A DNA stretch of 64,000 bases from Hordeum vulgare subsp. vulgare (taxonomy: Eukaryota; Streptophyta; Magnoliopsida; Poales; Poaceae): contig NC_058518.1 in assembly GCF_904849725.1 (NCBI RefSeq), positions 511,425,225 through 511,489,224 of the forward strand, given 5' to 3'. This document shows, piece after piece, positions 1-11,163 of this stretch. Position 1 is the first letter of the stretch. Each line of letters begins with the position of its first letter. The position numbers and the translations under genes are program-made. Below the pieces are notes generated by a model that saw nothing but the letters and a program-made list of their open reading frames with translations, was not told where the DNA came from and searched no databases.

Positions 1-806
1 ATTTTGTTGCTACTGTTTTCTGCGTGTCAAGTATTTGTTCCTATGACCATGAGATCATATAACTCACTAACACCGGAGGAATACTTTGTGTGTATCAAAC
101 GTCGCAACATAACTGGGTGACTATAAAGATGCTCTACAGGTATCTCCGAAGGTGTTCGTTGAGTAAGTATGGATCAAGACTGGGATTTGTCACTCTGTGT
201 GACGGAGAGGTATCTCGGGGCCCACTCGGTAATACAACATCACACACAAGCCTTGCAAGCAATGTGACTTAGTGTAAGTTGCGGGATCTTGTATTACGGA
301 ACGAGTAAAGAGACTTGCCAGTAAACGAGATTGAAATAGGTATGCGGATACTGACGATCGAATCTCGGGCAAGTAACATACCGAAGGACAAAGGGAATGA
401 CATACGGGATTATATGAATCCTTGGCACTGACGTTCAAACGATAAGATCTTCGTAGAATATGTAGGATCCAATATGGGCATCCAGGTCCCGCTATTGGAT
501 ATTGACCGAGGAGTCTCTTGGGTCATGTCTACATAGTTCTCGAACCTGCAGGGTCTGAACACTTAAGGTTCGACGTTGTTTTATGCGTATTTGAGTTATA
601 TGGTTGGTTACCGAATGTTGTTCGGAGTCTCGGATGAGATCACGGACGTCACGAGGGTTTCCGGAATGGTCTGGAAACGAAGATTGATATATAGGATGAC
701 CTCATTTGATTACCGGAAGGTTTTCGGAGTTACCGGGAATGTACCGGGAATGACGAATGGGTTCCGGGAGTTCACCGGGGGGGAACCCACCCCGGGGAAG
801 CCCATA

Positions 807-863
807 GGCCTTGGGGGTGGCACACCAGCCCTTAGTGGGCTGGTGGGACAGCCCAAGAAGGCC
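807..863 (+). promoter_or_regulatory. GC-rich inverted repeat in U3 of the Angela LTR
   Basis: The left arm is 807-831 and the right arm 837-863, around a 5-base loop. The core GGGCTGGTG pairs with CACCAGCCC, with imperfect pairing outward to GGCCTT/AAGGCC. It lies about 180 bases upstream of the TATA box at 1044-1053, from which transcription of this family is expected to start. A role in transcription or RNA folding is inference. Confidence 0.6.
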
Positions 864-1043
864 CTATGCGCCATAGGAAGAAAATCAAAGAGAAAAGAAA
901 AAAAAGGAGGAGGTGGGAAAGGAAAGAAGAACTCCACCCACCAAACCAAGGACTCGGTTTGGGGGGGGGAGACCTTCCCCCCTTGGCTCGGCCGAACCCC
1001 TTGGGGCTCCTTGAGCCCCAAGGCAAGGCTCCCCCTCTCCCAC

Positions 1044-1053
1044 CTATATATAC
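1044..1053 (+). promoter_or_regulatory. TATA box of the Angela/BARE LTR
   Basis: CTATATATAC sits downstream of a pyrimidine-rich CCCCCTCTCCCAC run, where BARE-type LTRs have their TATA. It would drive the element's genomic RNA if this LTR were still competent. Confidence 0.7.
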
Positions 1054-1517
1054 GGAGGTTTTAGGGCTGATTTGAGATGAGTTTTCCACGGCAGCCCGAC
1101 CACATACCTCCACGGTTTTTCCTCTAGATCGCGTTTCTGCGGAGCTCGGGCGGAGCCCTGCTGAGACAAGATCATCACCAACCTCCGGAGCGCCGTCACG
1201 GTGCCGGAGAACTCTTCTACCTCTCCGTCTCTCTTAATGGATCAAGAAGGCCGAGATCATCGTCGAGCTGTACGTGTGCTGAACGCGGAGGTGCCGTCCG
1301 TTCGGCACTAGATCGTGGGACTGATCGCGGGACGGTTCGCGGGGCGGATCGAGGGACGTGAGGACGTTCCACTACATCAACCGCGTTCACTAACGCTTCT
1401 GTTGTACGGTCTACAAGGGTACGTAGATCACACATCCCCTCTCGTAGATGGACATCACCATGATAGGTCTTCGTGCGCGTAGGAAAATTTGTGTTTCCCA
1501 TGCGACGTTCCCCAACA

Positions 1518-2095
1518 GGAAGATGGTTCCTAACAGGGTTCAGCATCTCCATATCTCCGTACCCTGTCTGGACTGCCGGTGCTAGCTGCGTCAAAGCTGT
1601 CCACAGACGGGCACGGGTAGCATAAAGCTCCATGCGAAGAGCACGAGCATCCGTGTCTCTGTTCTCTAGCATCTCAACAGTGGACTGCAGTAGTGGATCC
1701 TCCATAGAAGAATTAAAATAGACTCCACTGAGGTATCCCTCTTCACCAGGCTGAGAGGCCAGAACATAGCAGAACTCTGAATTCTGCAGCAGTGCATGTT
1801 TCGCCCTCATAATGGTCAGCATTGAATAGGCAGCATCTTGTACTGCCATGTCAACAATGACTCCCAACCCATAGGACCAATGGATTGGCTCCTCAGCTCC
1901 AGGGTAGTCTGGAAATACCCTAACAGTGCAGATGTACTGGCACTGGTTGAAGTCTCGGTAATGTTCCTCCACTGTGTACTCGGGGTACCAGCGGTAACCG
2001 CACACCGACATTACCCTGACCAGCATGGCCGTATGACCCGGCACATCAATGCACCTGGTCAGACGTACCACCTGACGAGAAGGACGACCAGGCAT
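1518..2095 (-). pseudogene. Unrecognised first ORF of element I, truncated by Angela insertion
   Basis: This frame starts at Met 2095 (MPGRPSRQVV), about 420 bases after the primer site, and stays open for about 193 codons until the Angela LTR begins at 1517. Beyond that the frame simply reads into the LTR. The product is mixed-charge and rich in Tyr and aromatic residues, with motifs such as CGYRWYPEY and DFNQCQYICTVRVFPDY. I see no zinc knuckle, protease DSG motif or RT motif. Its position, directly downstream of the 5' LTR and PBS, is that of gag or of an extra ORF ahead of gag, as Ogre elements have. The open frame and conventional codon use suggest it was coding. I do not recognise the family and assign no function. 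Confidence 0.55.
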
Positions 2096-2517
2096 GTGTA
2101 AATAGAGAGTAATGCAAAAGCATTAGAGCTCCGAATGCAAAATTGGGCAGCATAACGGCTGTAAATGCTCAAAAACAAATTTTGAGACAACCCATAACGG
2201 AATAGCGTATCCACTCAGCTATGAAGTTCAATTCTCTGATCATCAAACTTACTTCCTTTTTCCTAGGAATGAAAGATACCCAAATATCTCTTGACCCGTA
2301 GTTCTATAATCTACCGATCAGAAACACGAGCCTAGAAGAGGATGAGTAACCTAGTCCTTAATTCCCGTAGAAAAGACGAGGATGACCAGAATAGAATAAC
2401 TTGAGAAGAGAACGAGAGTCTTACGTTCCCTTCCACAAATAATTCCCTTATATATAACTAAAGAAATTCTAGACTCAACTTCAACCAGTTTGGCTTAGTA
2501 ATCCTACAGTCAGTCAG

Positions 2518-2530
2518 GCTCTGATACCAA
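2518..2530 (-). other. Primer binding site of element I (initiator tRNA-Met type)
   Basis: The minus strand reads TGGTATCAGAGCC, complementary to the 3' end of plant initiator tRNA-Met. It is separated from the LTR end at 2534 by three bases. It fixes the element's orientation as minus. Confidence 0.9.
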
Positions 2531-2533
2531 CGC

Positions 2534-5500
2534 TGTCGGGATCCCGATCCTAAGCCATAGGAATCCAGCCTGTAACACATCGCATCCCTTTGCGGTCTCA
2601 CGCACGGTTAACCTCACGGCTGCAGCCTTACCTCAAACGGGACCGTTTGCGCCTTTTGACTCACGTATGCAATTGTGTCGCTAGCATTCCAATGTCAAAG
2701 AACCCGGATCGACAAGTATAGTCATAGACCAAAGTGGCAGTACCGCACAAGGACAGGCATTCATGACCCAACAAAGCAGCTGTCGGTCATCAGCGAATGT
2801 AGACGAGTCGTAGCAAGCTACAAGGACTCCATTACATAGCGTGACATTTCCCCAACGGGGACAGACACAGAAGCTAAGAAGGACACACGCCGGTCAACCA
2901 ATGTGTCCGGAGCAGTTGCGAGCTACCATGGCTCGTTGGATCACAAAGGGGCATTTTCCTGTAAGGAGTGCTACTAGAGTTTACGGCTAGGTAATCGAAC
3001 CCCATACATATCAAGTACGACACAGGTACGTAAGGCATACTCATATGTATAGATACATCGATGGCATCACAACATAACCATAAACATACAAGCTTTATTT
3101 AAGAGGATCAGAAGAGCCACACACATAATATTACACAGTAAGGGTCTCACGACCCATCATAGCAGTCATTCAGTTACAAGCCAGCGGAACTGTTTAAAAC
3201 TGTCTGAGTACAGACAGGTGAAACTAGAAGGCACATGGCCTGACTATACTACAGACCCAACCTAGGGCCAAATCGTAGCTGGGACACCAGCTACTCGTCG
3301 TCGTTGATGTCTATGAAGAACTCACCATTAGGGTCATTAGCAAACTCTGCAACATTTATTAAGCAAACATGAGTACGGAGGTACTCAGCAAGACTTTAGG
3401 ATAACTAACTACTCATGCAATGTATCAATAAGGTATGGTGGGGTTTCATGCGGAAAGCCAGCATTTGACTCGTGGCTAGACAACTTGCATTTTTAAATAA
3501 TTTTGACAACTTGATTTCTCGCACACGAGTCCACTAACACCACAACAATACACCATCGTGGAATCATTCCGTCTCCATATGGAAATGCCGTCTGCGACAC
3601 TCACGCTTATCTTGACAATTTTATGAGTAGCCATTTAAGTTATCTATGAACAACATATGTCTCCAAGTAGTCCATATCCGCGGACGCGGCTATTCAAATA
3701 GATCATAACCCTGCAGGGGTGTACTTCGTCACACACGCTCTCGCCACTGATCGCCATGTGCACGTCATGCACCTCGGCAACCTTCAAGCGGAAGCCCAGC
3801 GAGGGAGTCGGCCATGAGCGTTAACCACATTAGTACCTAGTCCAGGTTTATCGCCTATCTGAGAGTAACCCGTATGGAAGTCCGGCCGAGGTTTCCGCCA
3901 CGGCCTCAAACGATGTGCGCAGGGTTCCCAAGCCCACCATCCGGGTGCCACTTGATACACCGTGCCACTGCCAACCGCATCACAGCCCACCTCTCAGGTC
4001 AGCGCTATGCACGGCCTCCAGCATGACTATAAACACTAGAAACTAATTGCAACTCCTGGACCGAGTACTAAGCGATTAATAAGTCGAGAGGGTCAATTAA
4101 GTATCCCAACGTGTGGTAGTATCTAGTCTTGGATTACATACATGGAACTCAGTTCCTAAGGACGGTTCCAATGAAACAACACGCCATGTACTCCTACACA
4201 GCCTTTCACCGGTACCTTTACCAAATCAGGTTCAACACACAACCTTTGCTTACCGAACACATTCTCACAATTTTGTTCATCTCCTAGATGACAGACCATA
4301 CGCAACTCTAAGCATAGCATGCATAGCAGGATAAGGCACATCATGGCTCAAGCAACTACTAGGTATGCTAGGTTGCAAGGTTCAGCTATTTACTATGACA
4401 AGGATAGGTCATGCAAAGGAAGTGGGTTCAACTAACGTGGCAAAAGCATGTGAAGCATTTGATCCTAATGCAATAGGTAAGTGCAGGAGCAAGAACATGG
4501 GATTTATTGGGATGATCAAAATGGTTGCTTGCCTTGTTGCTCAGAGGAGTGACAATATCCGTCAGACGGATATTCGGTGGAATCCGGGGGAGGGGAGCCT
4601 ATGAAAGGAATGACAACAACCAATATCAAACATATGCAATCAAGATGATGCATGAGCGTGGCATGAGAATACAAGATGGTAAATTATTATAGCTAACATG
4701 TATTAGGTTTGAAGTTGTTTTGAATCAAGTTCAAATACCACTTCAAACGAGGTATTCTCGCATACCATTTTAATTGATTCGACCTGATGCTCAGATCAAC
4801 TTGATGTTAACATGCATGGGATGACATGTTAGGTTGCTGGTTTGTAGTTAGGACAGTGTTTGATCATGTCATTTATAGTGAAATTTAAATATTTTCCAAA
4901 TTCCATCTACAAAGTATTTATAAGAATTAACTTATTCATTAATCTACATGTTTGGGTTCTGTAACATTTTCAAACATGTTTGAAAATCACATATTCAGCT
5001 TCCTTGAATTTTTCTGATACTTTTTCGTATATAAATTATTTTCATTGGAGTTACAGATTAATTTCTATGAATTTTAGAAGTTTTAAACATTTCTGGAATT
5101 ATTTTTATACTAGAAAACCCCTTTATTGCGTCACTACTGCATCATCATGGCGTCAGCAAGTCAACTGACCTGATCAGGTCAAACCTGACAGGGGGACCCA
5201 CTGGTTAGCGTCTCAGGGGCTAATCCCGCGCTGACCAGCCCCTAAGTGAGTTTGACTTGGCCTTGTGCCCACTGTCAGCGAGTGTTTAGGGTTAAACCTA
5301 CTGGGTTAAGCTGGCCATGTCTGCCCCCACCGGAATATGGCCGGCGGCGACCACGGGCGCGGCGGAGGGCTCGCCGGAGTGAGCTAAACGGCGCTACGGG
5401 CGTCGGTTTTAGGCGCTGTTTAGTGCTACGGACAGCTAGAGAAACGCCGCATCTAAAGGGGGAGGAGCTGGACCCAGTGGTCACCGGAATCCACGCCGGC

Positions 5501-6553
5501 GATGAGGTCAGCGGCGGCTGCGGCTCGGGCATCGACGGGAGTGCCGATGCAGGGGACTAGCGAGCTAGGAGAGGGGCCCTACGCCATCTACAGAGCTCCC
5601 GGAGCTCATTTCTGAGCTCGGCCTCGCGAGCTGAGTACCACAACGACGGCAATGACATGGCCGGCGACGAGGTCCTTCGGGCTCCGGTGGCTAACGTGGT
5701 TAAAGGAGGGGGAAAACCTCGGGAAGAGGGGGAACAGGAAGAGGAGCTCATGGCGGATCTTGTGAGGCTGCCGGCAGGGTCAGGGAGGACCGGGAGACGA
5801 TGGATCGACGGCGGCCGGAGCTTCGGGGAGAGAGAGGTCCGATAGGGGAAAAGGGGATCGAGGCTTAGGGAAGAGGATAGTGCCGCGGGGAGGAGGATAA
5901 GAAGGCGTAGGCGTCGCACTTGCGCTCCTGGAGGCCTCCAGCAGCGGGCAGGCAGGCAGGAGGTGGCCGGGCTCGGCCGCCGTGCTCATCTTCTCCCCTG
6001 CCTACTGGGAGGAGGAGGAAGATGACCGAGGAGCCCCTGGTGGGCTGGGCCGACGACAGGTAAGGTTTTTCCTCTTTTCTTTCTCTTTTCTTTTCTGTTT
6101 TGTTTCTGTTTTGAAAACTATTTATTTGCTATTTATTTTAGCTCCTAAAATAGTTTGTAAAAACATTTTGAACACACCAAAATAATAGTTGGAATGTATC
6201 CAACCATCCCTAAAGTTTTCAACATTTTTGAAAGCTTAAAGTTTCTGATTTCAAATTTAAAACTTGAAACCAGTAGCTTTTTGCATTTATTTAAAATGCC
6301 AAAAGTGTTATGAAAATGGTTTTCTTCATTGCTTATCTGCTTCCATGATTTATCAGAAAAGTTGAACGTTTCTTGAGGCCATTTTGGGTTCATTGATTTT
6401 AACTAGTTTGAAAATTCCTTTAATTTGAGAAGTGGCTAGGGTTTTTTGAGTTTTCCTTCACCACTTACTTTGTTCTTGTTGAGAATTTCCTAGAAACAAT
6501 GCACAGAAGACATGAGCACAAACTAACTTTATTAAGGTGTCAGGGATGTGACA
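2534..6553 (-). repeat. 5' LTR of element I (4.0 kb)
   Basis: The LTR runs from TGTCACATCC (6553, minus strand) to ATCCCGACA (2534), with TG/CA ends, and abuts the primer site. It is unusually long. It contains a conserved box at about 3667-3722 (CCCTGCAGGG together with CCGCGG) also present in the LTRs of D, G and H. The interval 5200-6060 is GC-rich and gives chance open frames on both strands. A TATA-poor AT-rich stretch lies at 4660-5110. I see no convincing protein in it. Confidence 0.78.
3667..3722 (-). promoter_or_regulatory. Conserved LTR box (element I copy)
   Basis: Minus strand: ACCCCTGCAGGGTTATGATC, then AGCCGCGTCCGCGG and TATGGACTACTTGGA. The same order of blocks occurs in both LTRs of D (13083-13140, 23865-23918) and in Sukkula LTRs G (57303-57360) and H (60865-60923). 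The function is unknown. Confidence 0.55.
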
Positions 6554-6577
6554 GACATGCACTCACCGTGATTTTGT

Positions 6578-6696
6578 CGAGGTTCACTTATATCCTTTGG
6601 TAGACAATTCAGCTCACATGTGCTTCACTTATATCTTTTGAGCTACATACTTTTGCTCTATGTGCTTCACTTATATCTTTTAGAGCACCGAGGTGC
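6578..6696 (+). repeat. Short degenerate tandem phrases in 3' UTR of C
   Basis: TTCACTTATATC(T/C)TTT recurs three times (about 6585, 6630 and 6665), separated by 35-45 bases. This is a recurrent feature of the 3' region of this Athila-lineage family. No coding potential is seen. Confidence 0.6.
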
Positions 6697-8351
6697 GTGG
6701 CTTGGTAGTTGATCTATGCTTTGAAAGTAGTCTCAAAAGGGGTAGTTATACAAAGGGATACGAAAACTTCCACCTTCATGTGCATTGAATAGTTAGACAA
6801 GTTTGATTCATCTCAATTAGTTTTGAGTTGTGGTTATGGTAATATTGAAGTTACGCTAGTAAGGTGTTGTGGACTAGAAATACTTGTGTTGAAGTTAGTG
6901 ATTCCCGTAGCATGCACGTATGGTGAACCGTTGTGTGATGAAATCTGAGCATGATTAGTCTATTGATTGTCATCCTTTGCGTGGCGGTCGGGATCCCGCG
7001 ATGGTTTATACCTACCAACCCTTCCCCTAGGAGTATGCGTTGAATGCTTTGTTTTGATTACTAATAAAACTTTTGCAACAAGTATATGAGTTCTTCATGA
7101 CTAATGTTGAGTCCATGGTTTAGATGCACTTTCACCTTCCACCATCACTATCTTCTTAGTGTCGTGCAACTTTCGCCGGTGCACAAAACCCACCATTAGC
7201 CTCCCTCAAAACAGCCACCATACCTACCTACTATGGCTTTTTCAAAGTCATTCCGAGATATATTTCCATGCAACTACCACCATGACATGTGCCACCACGT
7301 CTACATTAACATTGCATGATCGTAAGATAGCTAGCATGATGTTTCCATTAATGTCTATGCCATGGTAGATCATTGTCATAGTACACTACCGAAGGCATTT
7401 CAGATAGAGTCATCATTGCTCTAAGTTTTGAGTTGAAAGTGTGATGATCATCATTCATGGAGCATTGTCCCATGTGAGGAAATAAAAGAGGCCAAAGATG
7501 CCCACCAAAAAAAAGAGGCCAAAGAGCCCACCAAAAAAAATGTATAAATAAAAATGAGAGAAAAAGAGAGAAGGGACAATGCTACCACTTTTCCACACTT
7601 GTGCATATTAAGCACCATGATCTTCATGATTGACAGGCTCTCGTTTTGTCACCACCATATAGCTAGAGGGAAATTTTCATTATACAACTTGGCTTGTATA
7701 TTCCAATGATAGGCCTCCTCAAAATTGCCTTAGGTCTTCGTGAGCAAGCAAGTTGGATGCACACCCACTTGTTTCCTTTAAGAGCTTTCACATACTCTTA
7801 GCTCTAGTGCATCATTTGTATGCTAATCCCTACTCATTCACATTGATATCTATTGATGAGAATCTCCACATCTTATTGATATGCCTAGTTAATGTGATCA
7901 TCTTCTCCTTTTTTGTCTTGCAACCTCCACCACATTCCACACCATCTATAGTGTTATAACCATGGCTCACGCTCATGTATTGCGTGAGAGTTGAAAAGGT
8001 TTGAGAAAGTAAAGGTGTAAAACAATTACTTGGCCAATACCGGGGTTGTGCATGATTTAAATTCGTTGTGCAATGATGATAGAGCATAGCCAGACTATAT
8101 GCTTTTGTAGGGATAACTTTCTTTTTGGCCTTGTTATTTTGAAAGTTCATGATTACCTTGCTAGTTTGCTTGAAGTATTATTGTCTCCACATCAATAGCA
8201 AACTATTGTTTTGAATCTAACGGATCTGAACATTCATGTCACGTGAGAGAAGTTACAAAGGACAACTATGCTAGGTAGCATGCAACATCGAAAATTCATT
8301 CTTTATCACTTCCCTACTCGAGGACAAGCGAGAGTTAAGCTTGGGGATGCT
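6697..8351 (+). other. Non-coding 3' UTR of element C
   Basis: This is about 1.65 kb without a recognisable gene. It has simple A-rich repeats with AAAGAGGCC units (7500-7560), short open frames that look incidental, and ends in the polypurine-type stretch AAGCTTGGGGATGC at 8338-8351, which would prime plus-strand synthesis next to the LTR. Confidence 0.65.
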
Positions 8352-9999
8352 TGATACGTCTCCAACGTATCTATAATTTTTTATGGTTCCATGCTATTAT
8401 CTTGTCAACTTTGGATGTTTTATGTGCATGAATATGCTATTTTATATATTTTTTGGGACTAAGCTATTAACTCAGTGCCAAGTGCTAGTTTCTCTTTTTA
8501 CCGTGTTTTTGGCCCATTTTCAGACGGAGTCCAAATGGAATGAAACTTTACGATGATTGGTTTTGGACCAAAAGAGACCCCCGAAGCTTTGGGAGAAGGC
8601 CAGATGGGCCACGAGGGAGTCACAAGCCCTCACACCGCCAACCCCCCCACCCCCCCGGTGGTGGCGCGCAAGCTTGTGACCTCCTCGTGGGCCCAACTGA
8701 TGCAATTCCACCGCCATAAATTCCTATAAATTCAGAAATCCCCAGAAAGAAACCTAGATCGGGAGTTCCGCCGCCGCAAGCCTCTGTAGCCAGCAAAAAC
8801 CAATCTGGAGCCCGTTCCGGCACCCTGTCGGAGGGGGAATCCATCTCCGGTGGCCATCTTCATCATCCCGGCGATCTCCATGACGATGAGGGAGTAGTTC
8901 TCCCTCGGGGCTGAGGGTATGTACCAGTAGCTATGTGTTTGATCTCTCTCTCTCGTGTTCTTGAGATGTCTTGATCTTGATGTACCATGGGCTTTTCTAC
9001 TATAGTTGGATCTTATGATGTTCTTCCCCCCTCTCCCTCTTGTAATGAATTGAGTTTCCCCATTGGAGTTATCCTATCGGATTGAGTCTTTGAGAACACT
9101 TGATGTATGTCTTGCACGTGTCTATCTGTTGTGATCAACTTGCGGGTTTGTGACAATTGGGACCCTATGCATATGGGTTGGCACATGTGGATTCATGTGA
9201 GTACTTGATGTATGTTTTGTTGATCAACTTGCGGGTTCGTGACATTGGGAACCTATGCACAGGGGTTGGCACACGTTTTGACTCTCTGGTAGAAACTTTG
9301 GGGCACTCTTTGAAGTTCTATGTGTTGGTTGAATAGATGATTCTGAGATTGTGTGATGCATATCGTATAATCATGCCCACGCATACTTGAGGTGACAATG
9401 GAGTATCTAGGTGACATTAGGGTCTTGGTTGATATGTATCTTAAGGTGTTATTCTAGTATGAACTCTATGATAGATCGATCAGAAAGAATAACTTTGCGG
9501 TGGTTTCATACCCGACAATAATCTCTTCGTTTGTTCCCCGCTATTAGTGACTTTGGAGTGACTCTTTGTTGCATGTTGAGGGCTAGTTATATGATCCAAT
9601 TATGTTATCATTGTTGAGAGAACTTCACTAGTGAAATTATGAACCTTAGGCCTCGTTTCCACGCATTGCAATACCATTCGTGCTCACTTTTACCATTTGT
9701 TACCTTGCTGTTTTTGTAATTTCAGATTACAAAAACCTATATCTACCATCCATATTGCACTTGTAACACCATCTCTTCGCCGAACTACTGCACCTATACA
9801 ACTTACCATTGTATTAGGTGTGTTGGGGACACAAGAGACTCGTTGTTATTTGGTTGCAGGGTTGCTTGAGAGAGACCATCTTCATCCTACGCCTCCCGCG
9901 GATTGATAAACCTCAGGGAAAATTGGTACTGTCCTACAAACCTCTGCGCTTGGAGGCCCAACAACGTCTACAAGGAGAAGGGTTGCATAGTAGACACCA
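8352..9999 (+). repeat. 3' LTR of element C (1.65 kb)
   Basis: The LTR begins TGATACGTCTCCAACGTATC and ends GCATAGTAGACACCA. This is a very common Triticeae Athila-lineage LTR. It carries a GC-rich inverted repeat (8606-8694), a TATA-like CTATAAATTC (8724-8732) and the GATCGGGAGTTCCGCC transcribed leader. The family is Sabrina/WHAM-like; I cannot choose between them from memory. Confidence 0.85.
8606..8732 (+). promoter_or_regulatory. Hairpin plus TATA module in LTR of C
   Basis: The arms 8606-8639 and 8657-8694 share CACGAGG..GTCACAAG against CTTGTGAC..CCTCGTG. They are followed 30 bases later by CTATAAATTC (8724-8732). The same hairpin-then-TATA order is seen in the LTR of A/B and in A's internal post-integrase region. 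Confidence 0.6.
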
Positions 10000-10008
10000 G
10001 GGGTGCCT

Positions 10009-10074
10009 GTGGGCCCCACAAGCCTGGGTGGCGCGGCCAAGGGGGTGCCCGCGCCCCAAGGTCTTGTGGCCCAC
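10009..10074 (-). promoter_or_regulatory. GC-rich inverted repeat downstream of protease in B
   Basis: Arms 10009-10034 and 10051-10074 (GTGGGCC..CACAAG against CTTGTGGCCCAC). It resembles the hairpins upstream of TATA boxes in the Athila LTR and in A's internal promoter region. C inserted 9 bases from it, so any TATA beyond is not in the window. Confidence 0.5.
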
Positions 10075-10398
10075 TGTGCAGCCCCCAAACAAGCTCTTTG
10101 TATCAGAATTTTTCAAAAATTCCAGAAAAAATCATACTTGATCTTCAGGACGTTTGGAGAACTTTTATTTTCGGGGTACTTTTCTACCGGACGCTAAAAC
10201 ATAAAACAAGGAAAACTAATCTAAACCTATCATTTTTCTTCTAAGCAACCGAAGGTGAAAGCTTGGAACAGAGGTTTGTGACTCCTCGATTCATCCATCT
10301 CATGGTCATCGAAAGAAATCCGTGAGTGAGGTTGATCAAGTCTCTTTGACAAACTTTTTTGAATCGCAAAAAGAGAACGGAGAACTCTCGAATAGTCA
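10075..10398 (-). other. Non-coding tail of B after protease
   Basis: There is no gene. On the minus strand it reads from the protease stop through a short possibly coding remnant, then AT-rich sequence with TTCTCCAAACGTCCTGAAGA, which resembles a stretch of the LTR U3 just before its hairpin (CTCCAAATGCCCTGAAAA near 30740). This fits a 3'-end promoter-like block. Confidence 0.45.
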
Positions 10399-11163
10399 CT
10401 AGGTCACCTCAATGGGGATATGTATCTCCCCAACAAGCAAATCATACTTCATCTTGACACGAGGAATAGGGCATTCAAAGCTCACAATAAGAATCGATGA
10501 TGTTTTTTCGATAGCATTGATGCAATGTACTCGATATTGTTTCTTCGGAAAGTGCACCGTATGCTCATTACCATTGACAGGTAAAGTGACATTGCCTTTG
10601 CTGCAATCTATAACAGCCCCTGCAGTGTTTAAAAAGGGTCTTCCGAGGATGACCGCCATGGCATCATCCTCTGGAATATCCAAGATAAAAAAATCTGTCA
10701 AGATAGTGACATTAGCAACCACAACAGGCACATCCTCGCAAATGCCGATAGGGAAAGCAGTTGATTTGTCGGCCATTTGCAGAGAGATTTTAGTGGGTGT
10801 CAACTTATCCAGTTCAAGTCTATGATAAAGAGAGAGAGGCATAACACTAACACCAGCTCCAAGGTCGCATCAAGTAGTTCTCACGTAGTTACCTTTAATG
10901 GAGCAAGGTATAGTGGGCACACCGGGATCACCTAGTTTCTTAGGAGTTCCACCCTTGAAGGTATAATTAGCGAGCATGGTGGAAATCTCAACCTCGGGTA
11001 TCCTCCTCTTATTAGTCACAATATCCTTCATGTACTTAGCATACGGAGACATTTTGAGCATATCTGTCAAACGCATTTGCAGAAAGACAGGTCTGATCAT
11101 TTCAACGAATTGCTCAAAATCCTCACCATCCTTTTTCTTGGATGGTTTGGGTGGAAAGGGCAT
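10399..11163 (-). pseudogene. Athila-type gag-pol linker and retropepsin-like protease (element B)
   Basis: The minus-strand protein begins in the conserved MPFPPKPSKKKDGEDFEQF region, followed by MLKMSPYAKYMKDIV and KKLGDPGVPTIPCSI. These are hallmarks of the segment just before protease in Triticeae Athila elements. The protease core follows (CDLG at the active site, MPLSLYHRL, ILGRPFLNTAGAVID). A TGA near 10868 falls just before the catalytic CDLG. The frame then continues to a stop at 10399. The domain would process Gag-Pol in the virus-like particle. RT does not follow, so this copy is not a complete pol. Confidence 0.85.

Larger units (their letters stand above)
1..1517 (+). mobile_element. 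3' LTR of an Angela/BARE-1/WIS Copia element (5' edge cut by window)
   Basis: I recognise this as the Triticeae BARE-1/WIS/Angela LTR (usual length about 1.8 kb). The window begins about 300 bases into it. It contains the family's TATA region (CTATATATAC at 1044-1053), the CTACATCAACCGCGTT stretch near 1372, and the terminal GACGTTCCCCAACA ending at 1517. No primer binding site follows 1517. The sequence passes directly into the reading frame of another element on the opposite strand, so this is the downstream LTR of a plus-strand copy (or a solo LTR) inserted in element I. The first bases after 1517 (GGAAG) would be the target duplication, but its partner lies outside the window. Open frames at 576-1113 are LTR low-complexity sequence, not genes. 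Confidence 0.92.
1518..6553 (-). mobile_element. Element I: Gypsy-type or LARD-like long-LTR retrotransposon, 5' part
   Basis: Reading on the minus strand, a 4,020-bp LTR (6553 down to 2534) is followed by an initiator-Met-type primer site (2530-2518), a leader of about 420 bases and an open reading frame that the Angela LTR interrupts at 1517. The rest of the element lies beyond the left edge. Its LTR begins TGTCACATCC and ends ATCCCGACA. It is inserted in element C, whose 3' non-coding region resumes at 6554. The candidate 5-bp target duplication on the right is GACAT; the left copy is not in the window. No pol domain is visible, so clade and autonomy are unknown. Confidence 0.75.
6554..9999 (+). 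mobile_element. Element C: Athila-lineage Gypsy, 3' internal region and 3' LTR
   Basis: The segment 6554-8351 is the long 3' non-coding interior typical of Triticeae Athila-lineage (Sabrina/WHAM group) elements, including the repeated GCTTCACTTATATCTTTT phrases and the terminal ACTCGAGGACAAGCGAGAG...AAGCTTGGGGATGC. The LTR follows at 8352-9999. The coding part lies to the left, interrupted by element I at 6553 and otherwise outside the window. No primer site follows the LTR, so it is the downstream LTR. C is inserted in element B immediately beside B's GC-rich hairpin (10009-10074). Confidence 0.85.

Noticed and set aside
5246..5989. Pairs of opposite-strand frames of 60-120 codons
   Set aside because: Within the GC-rich part of the LTR of element I; symmetrical mirrored frames are typical of composition.
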